From: Candidatus Obscuribacter phosphatis
Lineage (GTDB): Bacteria > Cyanobacteriota > Vampirovibrionia > Obscuribacterales > Obscuribacteraceae
NCBI GenBank assembly: GCA_001899315.1
Contig: MOYA01000005.1
Coordinates: 7,424 to 71,423 of the forward strand
Direction: 5' to 3'
Length of the DNA stretch: 64,000 nucleotides
Shown: one piece after another, positions 54,029-63,245 of the stretch
Layout: every line of letters starts with the position of its first letter
Numbering within the stretch: the stretch's first letter is position 1
Notes under the pieces: generated by a model
Database searches by the model: none
What the model saw: the letters and a program-made list of their open reading frames with translations, nothing else
Told to the model about the DNA's origin: nothing
Translations under genes and position numbers: made by a program

Positions 54029-55111
54029 ATGCTGGCTCGCTTGAAAAAAGCCTTGGAGTCGCTTGCCTATCTCTGGCTCATCTTCTTGAGTTGGAAGTGG
54101 TTTGCCGGGCAGCTCGACTTCAACTTCAATCTCGCTTGTGTCCTGCTTTCCCTCGCCTGGCTGGGTTTGACCGCCCACGGACTGAGTGAAAACTTGCGCA
54201 CCTATTTCGACATTCTCTCAAGGCTGAAGGTGCGGGTGCCCATGATTTTCGGCATCCTACTCTCCAGTCTGGTCTTGTTCACGCCCTGGCAGCCCGAGGT
54301 CACCCTCGCCCGCCTCTTCAATCCGCCTGAGCTTCTCACTCATATTCTCAGCCCCTTGCCCCTGCTGGCAGCGGTGGAATTGGCTCTCTGGCTCTTGGTT
54401 TATGGTGCTTACAAAAGAAATGCCCTGCGTTTCAAAAAGCAAGGCCATGGACCACTGCCTCGCGGCGCTTGGGTAAACCCACCCAAAGAGGCGCTGCAAG
54501 AGGGCGATATGATTTTGACGAGCGGCCGTATCGCCAAAACGCTGCGCGAAAGCGTCGGTCATGGCGAAGTGGTAGTCGACCTGAAACGAGGCGAACTCTT
54601 CACGCTCACCTCTTACATGGAAAAAGGGGTGCTCATTCAACCTCTCGCCCAGATGACCGAAAAGCTCACCCATGGGCACTACATCGCCTTGCGCCTGGGC
54701 AAAGGTTTCGATGAAAAGCAAAAGAGCCTAGTCAAAGGTCTCACCGAAATCATCCTAGAACAGAACAAGCTTTACCAGGAAGAAGCGCGCCTGAAAAGAG
54801 ACAAGCTCTACGATTTCTTTCATCTGCCAAACTTTCTGCGCGGCTGGATTGAGAAGAAGATACCTGTCTCCGGCTACGACTGGATCGGACTTTTCACCGG
54901 CAGAAGGTCGCAAGACCGCTTCACCTGCGTAGGCGTCTGCCTGGAGCTTTACCATCGCCTCGGCGTTAAAACAAGCGTCTATGGCACAGGACTCTTCGGT
55001 CTGGGCACGGGTCTTTTCGATCCGATCATGCCCACCCGTTTCCTTGCCGACCCGGCCTTCAGACTGCTGACGGTCGCCGACAAAGCCAAATTCGAAAAGA
55101 GCCAGAACTAA
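54029..55111 (+). CDS. Membrane protein with permuted NlpC/P60-like (YiiX-like) domain
   Basis: Four membrane spans (about 9-26, 33-49, 70-86, 108-127) precede a ~220-residue soluble domain. It begins EGDMILTSG and has GHGEVVVDL with His178, then YIALRLG, and late in the sequence RFTCVGVCLELYHRLG with Cys300 and Cys304. This His-before-Cys order is that of the circularly permuted papain-like group (YiiX/LRAT/H-RAS-like), whose members are peptidases, acyltransferases or phospholipases; Cys304 before LELY fits the nucleophile. The fold assignment is inference from pattern. Confidence 0.65.
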   Translation: MLARLKKALESLAYLWLIFLSWKWFAGQLDFNFNLACVLLSLAWLGLTAHGLSENLRTYFDILSRLKVRVPMIFGILLSSLVLFTPWQPEVTLARLFNPPELLTHILSPLPLLAAVELALWLLVYGAYKRNALRFKKQGHGPLPRGAWVNPPKEALQEGDMILTSGRIAKTLRESVGHGEVVVDLKRGELFTLTSYMEKGVLIQPLAQMTEKLTHGHYIALRLGKGFDEKQKSLVKGLTEIILEQNKLYQEEARLKRDKLYDFFHLPNFLRGWIEKKIPVSGYDWIGLFTGRRSQDRFTCVGVCLELYHRLGVKTSVYGTGLFGLGTGLFDPIMPTRFLADPAFRLLTVADKAKFEKSQN

Positions 55112-55128
55112 AACAGCAGGATAACTTG

Positions 55129-55166
55129 AGAGAAGCACCGGAATAAAACCTGGTGCTTCTCTTTTT
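55129..55166 (+). terminator. Intrinsic terminator of the 54029 gene
   Basis: AGAGAAGCACC (55129-55139) pairs perfectly with GGTGCTTCTCT (55152-55162), followed by TTTT. Confidence 0.9.
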
Positions 55167-55265
55167 GCCGCTTTCTACTATTTCATATCGCATTGCATCT
55201 TAACGCATCAGCCTTTACTGATTTAGTTCTTGACTCCTCTAGCTTTTCAGGGGAGCGAAACAAGA

Positions 55266-55294
55266 CAGGGAGCGAAGTATCTCTTCGCTCCCTG
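55266..55294 (-). terminator. Terminator hairpin of the 55331 gene
   Basis: CAGGGAGCGAAG (55266-55277) and CTTCGCTCCCTG (55283-55294) form a perfect 12-bp stem with a 5-nt loop. On the minus strand TCTTGTTTCG follows, a short T-rich tract. A partial copy of one arm (GGGGAGCGAA) lies just upstream at about 55250. Confidence 0.75.
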
Positions 55295-55330
55295 CTTAGC
55301 CGAACTCGACTCTAAGAATCTGGTTCTAAT

Positions 55331-56266
55331 TTAGTTTTCTGAGTTATCGAACATACGCTCCAGCCCTTTCAGAGCGCCTCCAGCGACACCACCGGCGACA
55401 CCGCCGCCAATGTTCTCCATGGTTTTCTTGTAGGGCATTTTCAAGATCCAAGGCTTCTCGCCTTCATTGGACTCATCGTAACCATAGAAGGGCATCGGCT
55501 TCACGAGAGAATCACGACCAAGAACACCGTTCACTGCATCATCACCGTGTTTTTTGAAAACAGCACCGGCATCGGCTCCCAAAATTTCTCCGCCCTGCAC
55601 GGGGCCGTGAAAACCGTGCTTAACACTCAGAACAGCTGCTTTACCTGTCTTGGGGTCAAACTCAACAGCTTGGGAAGAATCAGCATTATGAACCACTACT
55701 TTGCCATCTTTGTTGACGGCCATCTGTGTGTCAGAGCCTTTATTTTTCAGGTTCTTGTTCACCTCGCCGACGAGGGCAGCCAATTTGGCTGGGTCATTTG
55801 CATACTTACTGATAGCTTTAGAAAAGGCTTCTTGATCGCCATTCAACAAGGCTCCCGAGATTTCAGACATAGCTTTGCGATCTGCCTCAGGAATGAGCTT
55901 GCTTGCCTGTTTATCCAGCTGGCTCTGAGCCTCTTTTCTGTCTTTATCAGTAACTTCGACATTCTTCTTAATGAGCAGTTCATCGAGTCTGCGAGCATCT
56001 TTAGGATTGAGAATGAACTTATCTGATTTATCGAATCCTTCGAGCTTATCGACGCCGCCGCGCATGGCATCGCCTATAGTATCATCTAATCCGGTCCCGG
56101 CAGCGCGGCCAAGACTGTCACTGAGCGCCTTACCACCATGCTTGTCAGGCAAAATATACTGGTCGAAAGTGCTGTTTCTATCTTCATTACCACCCTTATC
56201 GCTCTGTGCCTTATCGGTTACAGAGCCCATTTTCCCGCCCAGTGCCAGTTCGTCGGTATTCTTCAT
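55331..56266 (-). CDS. Hydrophilic protein of unknown function
   Basis: The ATG at 56266 opens MKNTDELALGG. AGAGG lies 11 bases upstream, rather far; the frame stays open further upstream but without good starts. The 311 residues are hydrophilic and rich in Lys, Asp and Gly. A central helical part (QLDKQASKLIPEADRKAMSE) is followed by strands (MAVNKDGKVVVHN, EFDPKTGKAAVLSVKHG) and a Gly-rich end (GGGVAGGVAGGALKG) that could insert in or contact a membrane. Family not recognised. Confidence 0.6.
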   Translation of the reverse strand: MKNTDELALGGKMGSVTDKAQSDKGGNEDRNSTFDQYILPDKHGGKALSDSLGRAAGTGLDDTIGDAMRGGVDKLEGFDKSDKFILNPKDARRLDELLIKKNVEVTDKDRKEAQSQLDKQASKLIPEADRKAMSEISGALLNGDQEAFSKAISKYANDPAKLAALVGEVNKNLKNKGSDTQMAVNKDGKVVVHNADSSQAVEFDPKTGKAAVLSVKHGFHGPVQGGEILGADAGAVFKKHGDDAVNGVLGRDSLVKPMPFYGYDESNEGEKPWILKMPYKKTMENIGGGVAGGVAGGALKGLERMFDNSEN

Positions 56267-56669
56267 AAATAGTGAAACCTCTAGAAAATGTGGGTTTGTA
56301 GTTGCTTGCGTAGTAAGTTTGAAATTTTTCTGCTCTTGCGAACGCTTGCAGGGGTATCTACACCGACCGAAATTTTTCTGGACAGCTTTTTCAAAAATTT
56401 TTGGTCTTTTTTCGCTGGCCGAGGTTAGCTCAACCGTGAACCCCTTCTGACAACCCCGTTTAACCAAGCGCCCAGGTTGTAAACAGGGTATTTAGTAACG
56501 CTCTTTTGCTACTTTCTGAGTCACTCTTCTTTTTTTAGTTAACAAGAAACCCGCTTTTCTTAGCTTCTTCCGACTTTTGATTCTTATTTGGGCTCTAAAT
56601 GGCCCTTTCGGGTAATACGCCCGTTTCTCTGAATTCACCTTAGTGGTGAAAAAAATCGGAGTATCAATC
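56267..56669. other. 403-bp region between divergent genes
   Basis: No gene seen. GAAATTTTTCTG occurs twice, at 56321-56332 and 56369-56380, 48 bp apart, followed by a related CAAAAATTTTTGG near 56391. These AT-rich sites may be promoter elements or operators for either divergent gene. Confidence 0.5.
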
Positions 56670-58556
<1,887 letters not shown>

Positions 58557-58661
58557 ATTCACACAAAACCGCCGCGCCTGGTATCATGAGTAGTATCAAG
58601 CGAAAATGAACAGGCGTCGGCGTGCGATTCCTGTCTATTCTTTAGACTTTGGTGAAAACCT

Positions 58662-59321
58662 ATGGCACAAAGCAACTCAGACAAAACTCTGGATGTAGAA
58701 ATAATCGCCAAGCTGGAACGCCAGTTTGGCAGTCGCTTCGCTGCCATTGTCCGCGACAGCCCCACCCTCCGCTCAGACCTGCGCAAAGCCCATGCTCTGG
58801 GTGTGCGCATCAAGAGATGGAACGGAAAAACCGGTGCCTACTGCCGCTACTACCCGACAGACCGGCGTAACGCTTACATCTCTATTGGGTCGCTCGACTC
58901 ACCGATGATGAAAGTGATTTATCTGGCGCACGAATGCTACCACGTGCTTTACGGCACCACGCCTGCTCTTCCCGACCCGAGGAAAATTTCGCGCAAGCGT
59001 TATCTCTCGATGGCAATCGGTGAAGAGGCAAGAGCGATTATGCGCCAGACCAAGGTAGCCAATGAACTCTGGTCCACCGGCAAACACGCCATGCCGGCCT
59101 GGCAGCTCAACCTCATGCTCATGGAATTGACCGGTGGCTACAAGCAGCTACGCGAATATGTGCTTGTGGCCAGACAATCCTTCGGCATGGAAACATACGA
59201 ACAAAACTATGGTCGCATCTGGGACCAAGCTCATCGCAAGTTAAATCGCGAACGGCAGCTCAAGAGTTCCAGCAGCCTGAGCCGCCGCCGCGCCAACCGT
59301 TCCATAAGCAAAGCCGCCTAA
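58662..59321 (+). CDS. Putative HExxH metallopeptidase-like protein
   Basis: The 219-residue cytoplasmic protein contains HECYHVLYG with His90, Glu91 and His94, preceded by a hydrophobic strand/helix (MMKVIYLA), and a later AIGEEARAIM (Glu121/122) that could supply a gluzincin third ligand. This fits small bacterial putative metallopeptidases such as DUF6782, though the family was not established. The C-terminus is basic (SLSRRRANRS). It starts 105 nt after the FtsH-like gene and shares its strand and codon bias. Confidence 0.65.
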   Translation: MAQSNSDKTLDVEIIAKLERQFGSRFAAIVRDSPTLRSDLRKAHALGVRIKRWNGKTGAYCRYYPTDRRNAYISIGSLDSPMMKVIYLAHECYHVLYGTTPALPDPRKISRKRYLSMAIGEEARAIMRQTKVANELWSTGKHAMPAWQLNLMLMELTGGYKQLREYVLVARQSFGMETYEQNYGRIWDQAHRKLNRERQLKSSSSLSRRRANRSISKAA

Positions 59322-59339
59322 AACCCGGCGTTTCACCGC

Positions 59340-59377
59340 AAAGAGCCCGCACTAACTAGAAAGAGTGTGGGCTCTTT
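59340..59377 (+). terminator. Intrinsic terminator of the 58662 gene
   Basis: AAAGAGCCCGCACT (59340-59353) pairs with AGTGTGGGCTCTTT (59364-59377), with one G-U pair. The T tract is part of the 3' arm. Confidence 0.8.
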
Positions 59378-59411
59378 GCTTAGACACAGTCTTTGCGAAT
59401 AGGACCAAGCT

Positions 59412-60080
59412 ATGACAAAGATAAAAGTTGGAGTTCTGGGCGGGACTTTCGACCCCGTCCACAATGGACATCTTCTGGTCGCCCAAAAAGCGCTTGAATT
59501 GCTCAAACTGAGCCAAGTCTATTTGGTCACTGCCAAGAGTCCGCCACATAAAGCCAGTTATCTGGCCTGCGCCGAGCACCGACACAGTCTGGTCGAAAAG
59601 GCCGTACAGTCGACCGGGGTCAAGGAACTTGTGGCTAGCCGTCTCGAACTCGACCGCCCCGGCACTTCTTTCACAGTGGACACGGTGCGGGCCATCAAGC
59701 AAGAGATCGAGAGCCGGCACGAGGGCAGTCAGTGCGAAGTGTTTCTCATCACCAGTGCCGAGTATCTGGAGCAGGGCAAAGCCGGCGTTCATTTCCTCGG
59801 TGACTGGGAAGGCGCAGACGAACTCTTACGGCTGGCGCATCTGGTAGTCACTCCCCGAAGGCAGATCACAGCCGCCATTGCCTCTGAATGGGCTGAAAGT
59901 CTGCTTGCCAGAGGAGCCCGGGTGACCGTGCTGGACTTGCAAAGTCCACCCATTTCGAGCCTGCTCATCAAGCGCCGCCTCAAGGCAGGAGAACCAATAG
60001 CAGACATGGTACCGGCTGCGGTGGAGGCTCATATCAAGCAATTTTCTCTCTATCAAGGCGACTTGCCCGACTTTGACTAA
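59412..60080 (+). CDS. nadD: Nicotinate-nucleotide adenylyltransferase
   Basis: NadD makes deamido-NAD from nicotinate mononucleotide and ATP, an essential step in NAD synthesis. The nucleotidyltransferase motif GGTFDPVHNGH is at residues ~10-20 and ISSLLIKRRL, corresponding to ISSTxIR, lies near 180. SPPHKASYLACAEHRHSLVEKA is typical of the NadD substrate loop. AGGA precedes the ATG. Length (222) is usual for bacterial NadD. Transcribed alone between two terminators. Confidence 0.93.
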   Translation: MTKIKVGVLGGTFDPVHNGHLLVAQKALELLKLSQVYLVTAKSPPHKASYLACAEHRHSLVEKAVQSTGVKELVASRLELDRPGTSFTVDTVRAIKQEIESRHEGSQCEVFLITSAEYLEQGKAGVHFLGDWEGADELLRLAHLVVTPRRQITAAIASEWAESLLARGARVTVLDLQSPPISSLLIKRRLKAGEPIADMVPAAVEAHIKQFSLYQGDLPDFD

Positions 60081-60116
60081 AAGAAAGCCGGACGGGTCGA
60101 CTGATTTCTGAACAAC

Positions 60117-60155
60117 GAGAAGGGTGAGACCTCGAGTCTTACCCTTCTCAATTTT
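60117..60155 (+). terminator. Intrinsic terminator of nadD
   Basis: GAGAAGGGTGAGAC (60117-60130) pairs with GTCTTACCCTTCTC (60136-60149), one G-U pair, followed by AATTTTC. It ends 20 nt before the next start. Confidence 0.85.
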
Positions 60156-60168
60156 CCTGAAAGTTTAT

Positions 60169-61770
60169 ATGGCAAACAAAGAAAGAGGGCCCAAATCGAC
60201 AAGCCCTGTCAAGCCACATTCACGCTGGCCAAGCTGGCTGGCGGTTTTTATTTGTTTGGTTGCCTGGTTGAGCCTCGCCCCCGTCGGCGCACCAGGAGAA
60301 GCAATCAAAAGACTGATTTCCTTCAGCACCGGCTTTTGCAGCACCTGCCAAAAGCAAGAGCTGGACCCTTCAGTACCTTTCATCAAGTCAATCAGCGGTG
60401 AAGCGGTGCCCGCCGACCTCGAGGCAATCGCCACCGAACTAGCCAAACGCACCAGAGTGCAGATTGTTGAAGCTGACGGCAGGTTCAGCTATATCTTGCA
60501 TGCCGGCGGCGAAAGCAAGACACTTTTCACGACCAGCCGTGATATCAAAGGTCTGCAAGAAGGCGAAGCACGCATCAAGGAATTGGTCGCCCTCAAAATA
60601 AAAGAACTGGGAGAGGAACCTCTCAAGGCTTCCTTTGCCCTGGAAAACGAACTGGTGGAAGAGCAAAAATCGCTCAGCACTGAAGAGAGCGATAGTAAGC
60701 CTCTCATCTTGTCCCGTTCGCCTCAGTTGGTTGAACTGTACGGCATCGAAGCAGCCCTGAAACGCTCCTTGCCTTCTCACTTAGCTCCTGGCGATAAGCG
60801 AGGACTGAAGTTCTACTTTCTGAAGGCACCGCTCTATAAAGAAGAGCTTGGCTTTGCCTACTATGCCACCGACAAAGACAAACATAAAGCCATCTACTTT
60901 ACTCCGGGCGCAACCGACAATCTTCGCCCCACAGAAAAGGATGCGCCGTCTTGGTCAGGTCAAAGTCGTTTCAAGAGAGACGGCCATTACTTCGATACGA
61001 TCGAATCACTCTTGATGCATGAGCTGGCCCATAACCATCAAGAACGGATGGGCTGGGAAGATCCAGAAAGCAAGGTCCTCGACACCATGTCGGAAAAGCT
61101 GGGCTTTGTGAAGACACAGGACCCGCAAAGCGCAGTACGAGTCTTTTACATCAAAGTGGCCAGAGGCAAAATCGAGACTCAAAATAAGAGCGAGACCCAA
61201 AACAAGTTCGAGAGTCAGCCTTCAAGCGAAGCTCAAGCCGACTCTGAGGCAGTGGACCCCTATGTCTACTTCAAAGTGGAGCGCCCCACCAATGCCAAGC
61301 TGGGCAAACGCTGGTTGCGGGTCAATTTGCAGGGTCAGCTTTTGGACAAGAACGGCAAAGTTGCCAGCAAAGTAGAAGAAGCGCAGACTTTCAGCAACAA
61401 AGAAATGCGCGCCCTGGCTTTGGTGCGTCCGGCCACCGACTATTTCGATAACCCAATCGAAGTATTCGCTGAATCTATGCGGCTCTTTCGCATGGGCGGC
61501 GAGGCTCGCGAACTGCTCTATCAAGAATCGCCTTTTCTCTACAAGATTACGGCCGAGCAAGATCAAGCCGAACTAGACCTCTATTTCGGCTACTACAAAG
61601 TCTTTGAAAGACGCACACTATTCAAAGGCGACAAGCCGGTTTCCACCACCGAACTGGACAGCATTCAGCCTGTCTTTACTCGCAACTGGCAAGGGGAAGT
61701 AGTGCGCTTTTCGCCTGAGCTTGCCGAAGCGATCAAAACCAAGGAACAGTCACTCAATCCGAGCAATTAG
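60169..61770 (+). CDS. Exported lethal-factor-like (ATLF) HExxH protein
   Basis: ATG at 60169. An N-terminal hydrophobic segment (~25-42, WLAVFICLVAWLSLAPV) exports or anchors the 533-residue protein. The zinc motif is LLMHELAHNHQ with His284, Glu285 and His288. About 145 residues later, NPIEVFAESMRLF (Glu431, Glu435) resembles the third-ligand helix of anthrax lethal-factor-like M34/ATLF peptidases (YF.NP.EFFAE). A ~50-residue repetitive acidic insert with three QNK/ESQ-like units lies at ~330-360. The substrate is unknown. A thioredoxin-fold gene follows after 9 nt. Confidence 0.75.
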   Translation: MANKERGPKSTSPVKPHSRWPSWLAVFICLVAWLSLAPVGAPGEAIKRLISFSTGFCSTCQKQELDPSVPFIKSISGEAVPADLEAIATELAKRTRVQIVEADGRFSYILHAGGESKTLFTTSRDIKGLQEGEARIKELVALKIKELGEEPLKASFALENELVEEQKSLSTEESDSKPLILSRSPQLVELYGIEAALKRSLPSHLAPGDKRGLKFYFLKAPLYKEELGFAYYATDKDKHKAIYFTPGATDNLRPTEKDAPSWSGQSRFKRDGHYFDTIESLLMHELAHNHQERMGWEDPESKVLDTMSEKLGFVKTQDPQSAVRVFYIKVARGKIETQNKSETQNKFESQPSSEAQADSEAVDPYVYFKVERPTNAKLGKRWLRVNLQGQLLDKNGKVASKVEEAQTFSNKEMRALALVRPATDYFDNPIEVFAESMRLFRMGGEARELLYQESPFLYKITAEQDQAELDLYFGYYKVFERRTLFKGDKPVSTTELDSIQPVFTRNWQGEVVRFSPELAEAIKTKEQSLNPSN

Positions 61771-61779
61771 GAGCCATAA

Positions 61780-62220
61780 ATGTTTCAAAAGACCAGAAAC
61801 TCGCTCTTTCTCCTTCGCACTCTCTTTTCTTTCTGCCTGAGTTGCCTGCTGCTTCTTGGGGCGACACCGACTCAAGCCCAGAGCACTGCACCGACAGCAA
61901 GCAAGCAAGAACTGATGGATGCTGTGAAAAGCGGCGCCCCGGTGGTGATTCGCTTCTACGACTCTTCGGCAAGCTGCGAGACTCATCTACCGGCTTTCGA
62001 GAGCGCCCAGAAGGCCTACCGCGGCAAGGTCACTTTCCTAAGTTTCGACATCAGCCAAGACCGCCAGTTTGCCGAAGCTCTGCGCGTCACGGTTTGCCCG
62101 AGCTTCCTCTTCATCCAACACAGCTCCAAGACCGATCAGCTTTCCAAACGTCAGTGGGGTGCCCTCAGCCGCGAGCAATTCGATGAATTGATTTTGGAGT
62201 ATTTCAAGATCAAGAACTGA
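61780..62220 (+). CDS. Exported thioredoxin-fold protein with one active-site Cys
   Basis: GGAG precedes the ATG, nine bases after the previous gene, so both share one transcript. A signal peptide ends at PTQAQS. The thioredoxin fold is recognisable: strand PVVIRFYDSSASCETHLPAFE, strand GKVTFLSFDIS and cis-proline segment RVTVCPSFLFI. The usual WCxxC is SASCETH, with only the first cysteine; a further Cys precedes the cis-Pro. It may be a non-redox chaperone or a monothiol enzyme aiding the metalloprotease. Confidence 0.75.
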   Translation: MFQKTRNSLFLLRTLFSFCLSCLLLLGATPTQAQSTAPTASKQELMDAVKSGAPVVIRFYDSSASCETHLPAFESAQKAYRGKVTFLSFDISQDRQFAEALRVTVCPSFLFIQHSSKTDQLSKRQWGALSREQFDELILEYFKIKN

Positions 62221-62232
62221 CCACAGTTTTTC

Positions 62233-62277
62233 GAGACCAAACTATCGCAATCCGGCGATTCACTTGGTCTCTTTTTT
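62233..62277 (+). terminator. Intrinsic terminator of the ATLF/thioredoxin operon
   Basis: GAGACCAA (62233-62240) pairs with TTGGTCTC (62264-62271), with an inner CGC/GCG pair, followed by TTTTTT. Confidence 0.88.
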
Positions 62278-62407
62278 GCCATTTCCTACTACGCGCCTTC
62301 GTAGCTCTATATCTTAAAAATTTTATGGTGAAGTCACCATAGGCAAAGGCCCAAACTAGCGCGTATGCTAAGCAAGCTAGATTAACGCTTGCCGCAAGGG
62401 ACTCTGC

Positions 62408-62926
62408 ATGCTGGAAAGACAAACCGATAAAGCCGCCGTGGCAGCAGAAAGTGATGCTAGCTCTAGACTCAGCCTCGACTCAAACGAGAGAACCTTAAGG
62501 CCTAATCAAGCCATTGAACTCAAGGGCTTTCCAGACTTGCGCATCAAGAGCGAAGAAACCGATACAGCTTCAGATTCGACACAGAAGCTAACGAAAAGCA
62601 CAGCTATAGACCCATCTAAATCTCTATTCGAGCTATCCATTCCGCCAAACTTTAGATTGCCCTCAAACCAACACGAATTTAAGCCTCTAGATTTAAACTT
62701 GCGACTGAACGAGAAAAGCTCTAGAGACTACATGCTCAACCCGGCAGAGCGTGTCCAATTTGACGTCCAGTACAAAAGCTTGAATAAAGACTGGAGAGAA
62801 ACTCTCGATAATGCTGTGACCTTCAAATTCAGGGTTTTTGAAGACCCTTATGAGATCTCGCTCAATACACGCAAATGCGGCATGAGAGCTAGACCAGGGC
62901 TTTGTCTGAAAAAGTCCATTCACTAA
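62408..62926 (+). CDS. Hydrophilic protein of unknown function
   Basis: AAGGGA lies six bases before the ATG. The 172 residues are charged and Ser/Leu/Asn-rich with no signal or membrane span. The first ~90 look disordered; residues ~105-160 may form a small strand-rich unit (ERVQFDVQYKSLNKDWRETL, FKFRVFEDPYEISL). Family not recognised. Confidence 0.5.
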   Translation: MLERQTDKAAVAAESDASSRLSLDSNERTLRPNQAIELKGFPDLRIKSEETDTASDSTQKLTKSTAIDPSKSLFELSIPPNFRLPSNQHEFKPLDLNLRLNEKSSRDYMLNPAERVQFDVQYKSLNKDWRETLDNAVTFKFRVFEDPYEISLNTRKCGMRARPGLCLKKSIH

Positions 62927-63245
62927 AGTTCCTAGAAGTTTTAGCTTTACTAACTGCGCTTACTGTTCCTCGCAGACCTAGCGCAGGCGTAACTTGCATT
63001 TATCTGCCGGTCCCACGACGAAGCGGCTATGCAGTGCTTGCTTGCGCCCTACTTCTATATCTATTATCAAGATCTCATTTTCAATTTTCAACAAGAAAGA
63101 GCATCTGAACCGAAAACCAAAGCAAAGCACTAAACACGCATTCTGAACATGATGATCGCATCATGAGATGAAGCACGCACCTAACGTCACCGGAGGCAGC
63201 AAGCTGCTTTCATTTGTCTAACTACCTCAAAAAACGAGGCTTATC
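62927..63245. other. 319-bp intergenic region
   Basis: No convincing gene. It carries the palindrome CATGATG-ATCG-CATCATG at 63148-63165 and presumably the promoter of the truncated gene at 63246. Confidence 0.5.
63148..63165. promoter_or_regulatory. Perfect 18-bp palindrome upstream of the 63246 gene
   Basis: CATGATG (63148-63154) and CATCATG (63159-63165) are perfect inverted halves around ATCG, 81 bp before the start codon. It could be a repressor site or an RNA hairpin; no T-run follows. Confidence 0.45.

Noticed and set aside
62902-63108. 68-residue frame with a hydrophobic stretch
   Set aside because: It starts at TTG inside the previous gene, lacks a ribosome site and has no recognisable features.
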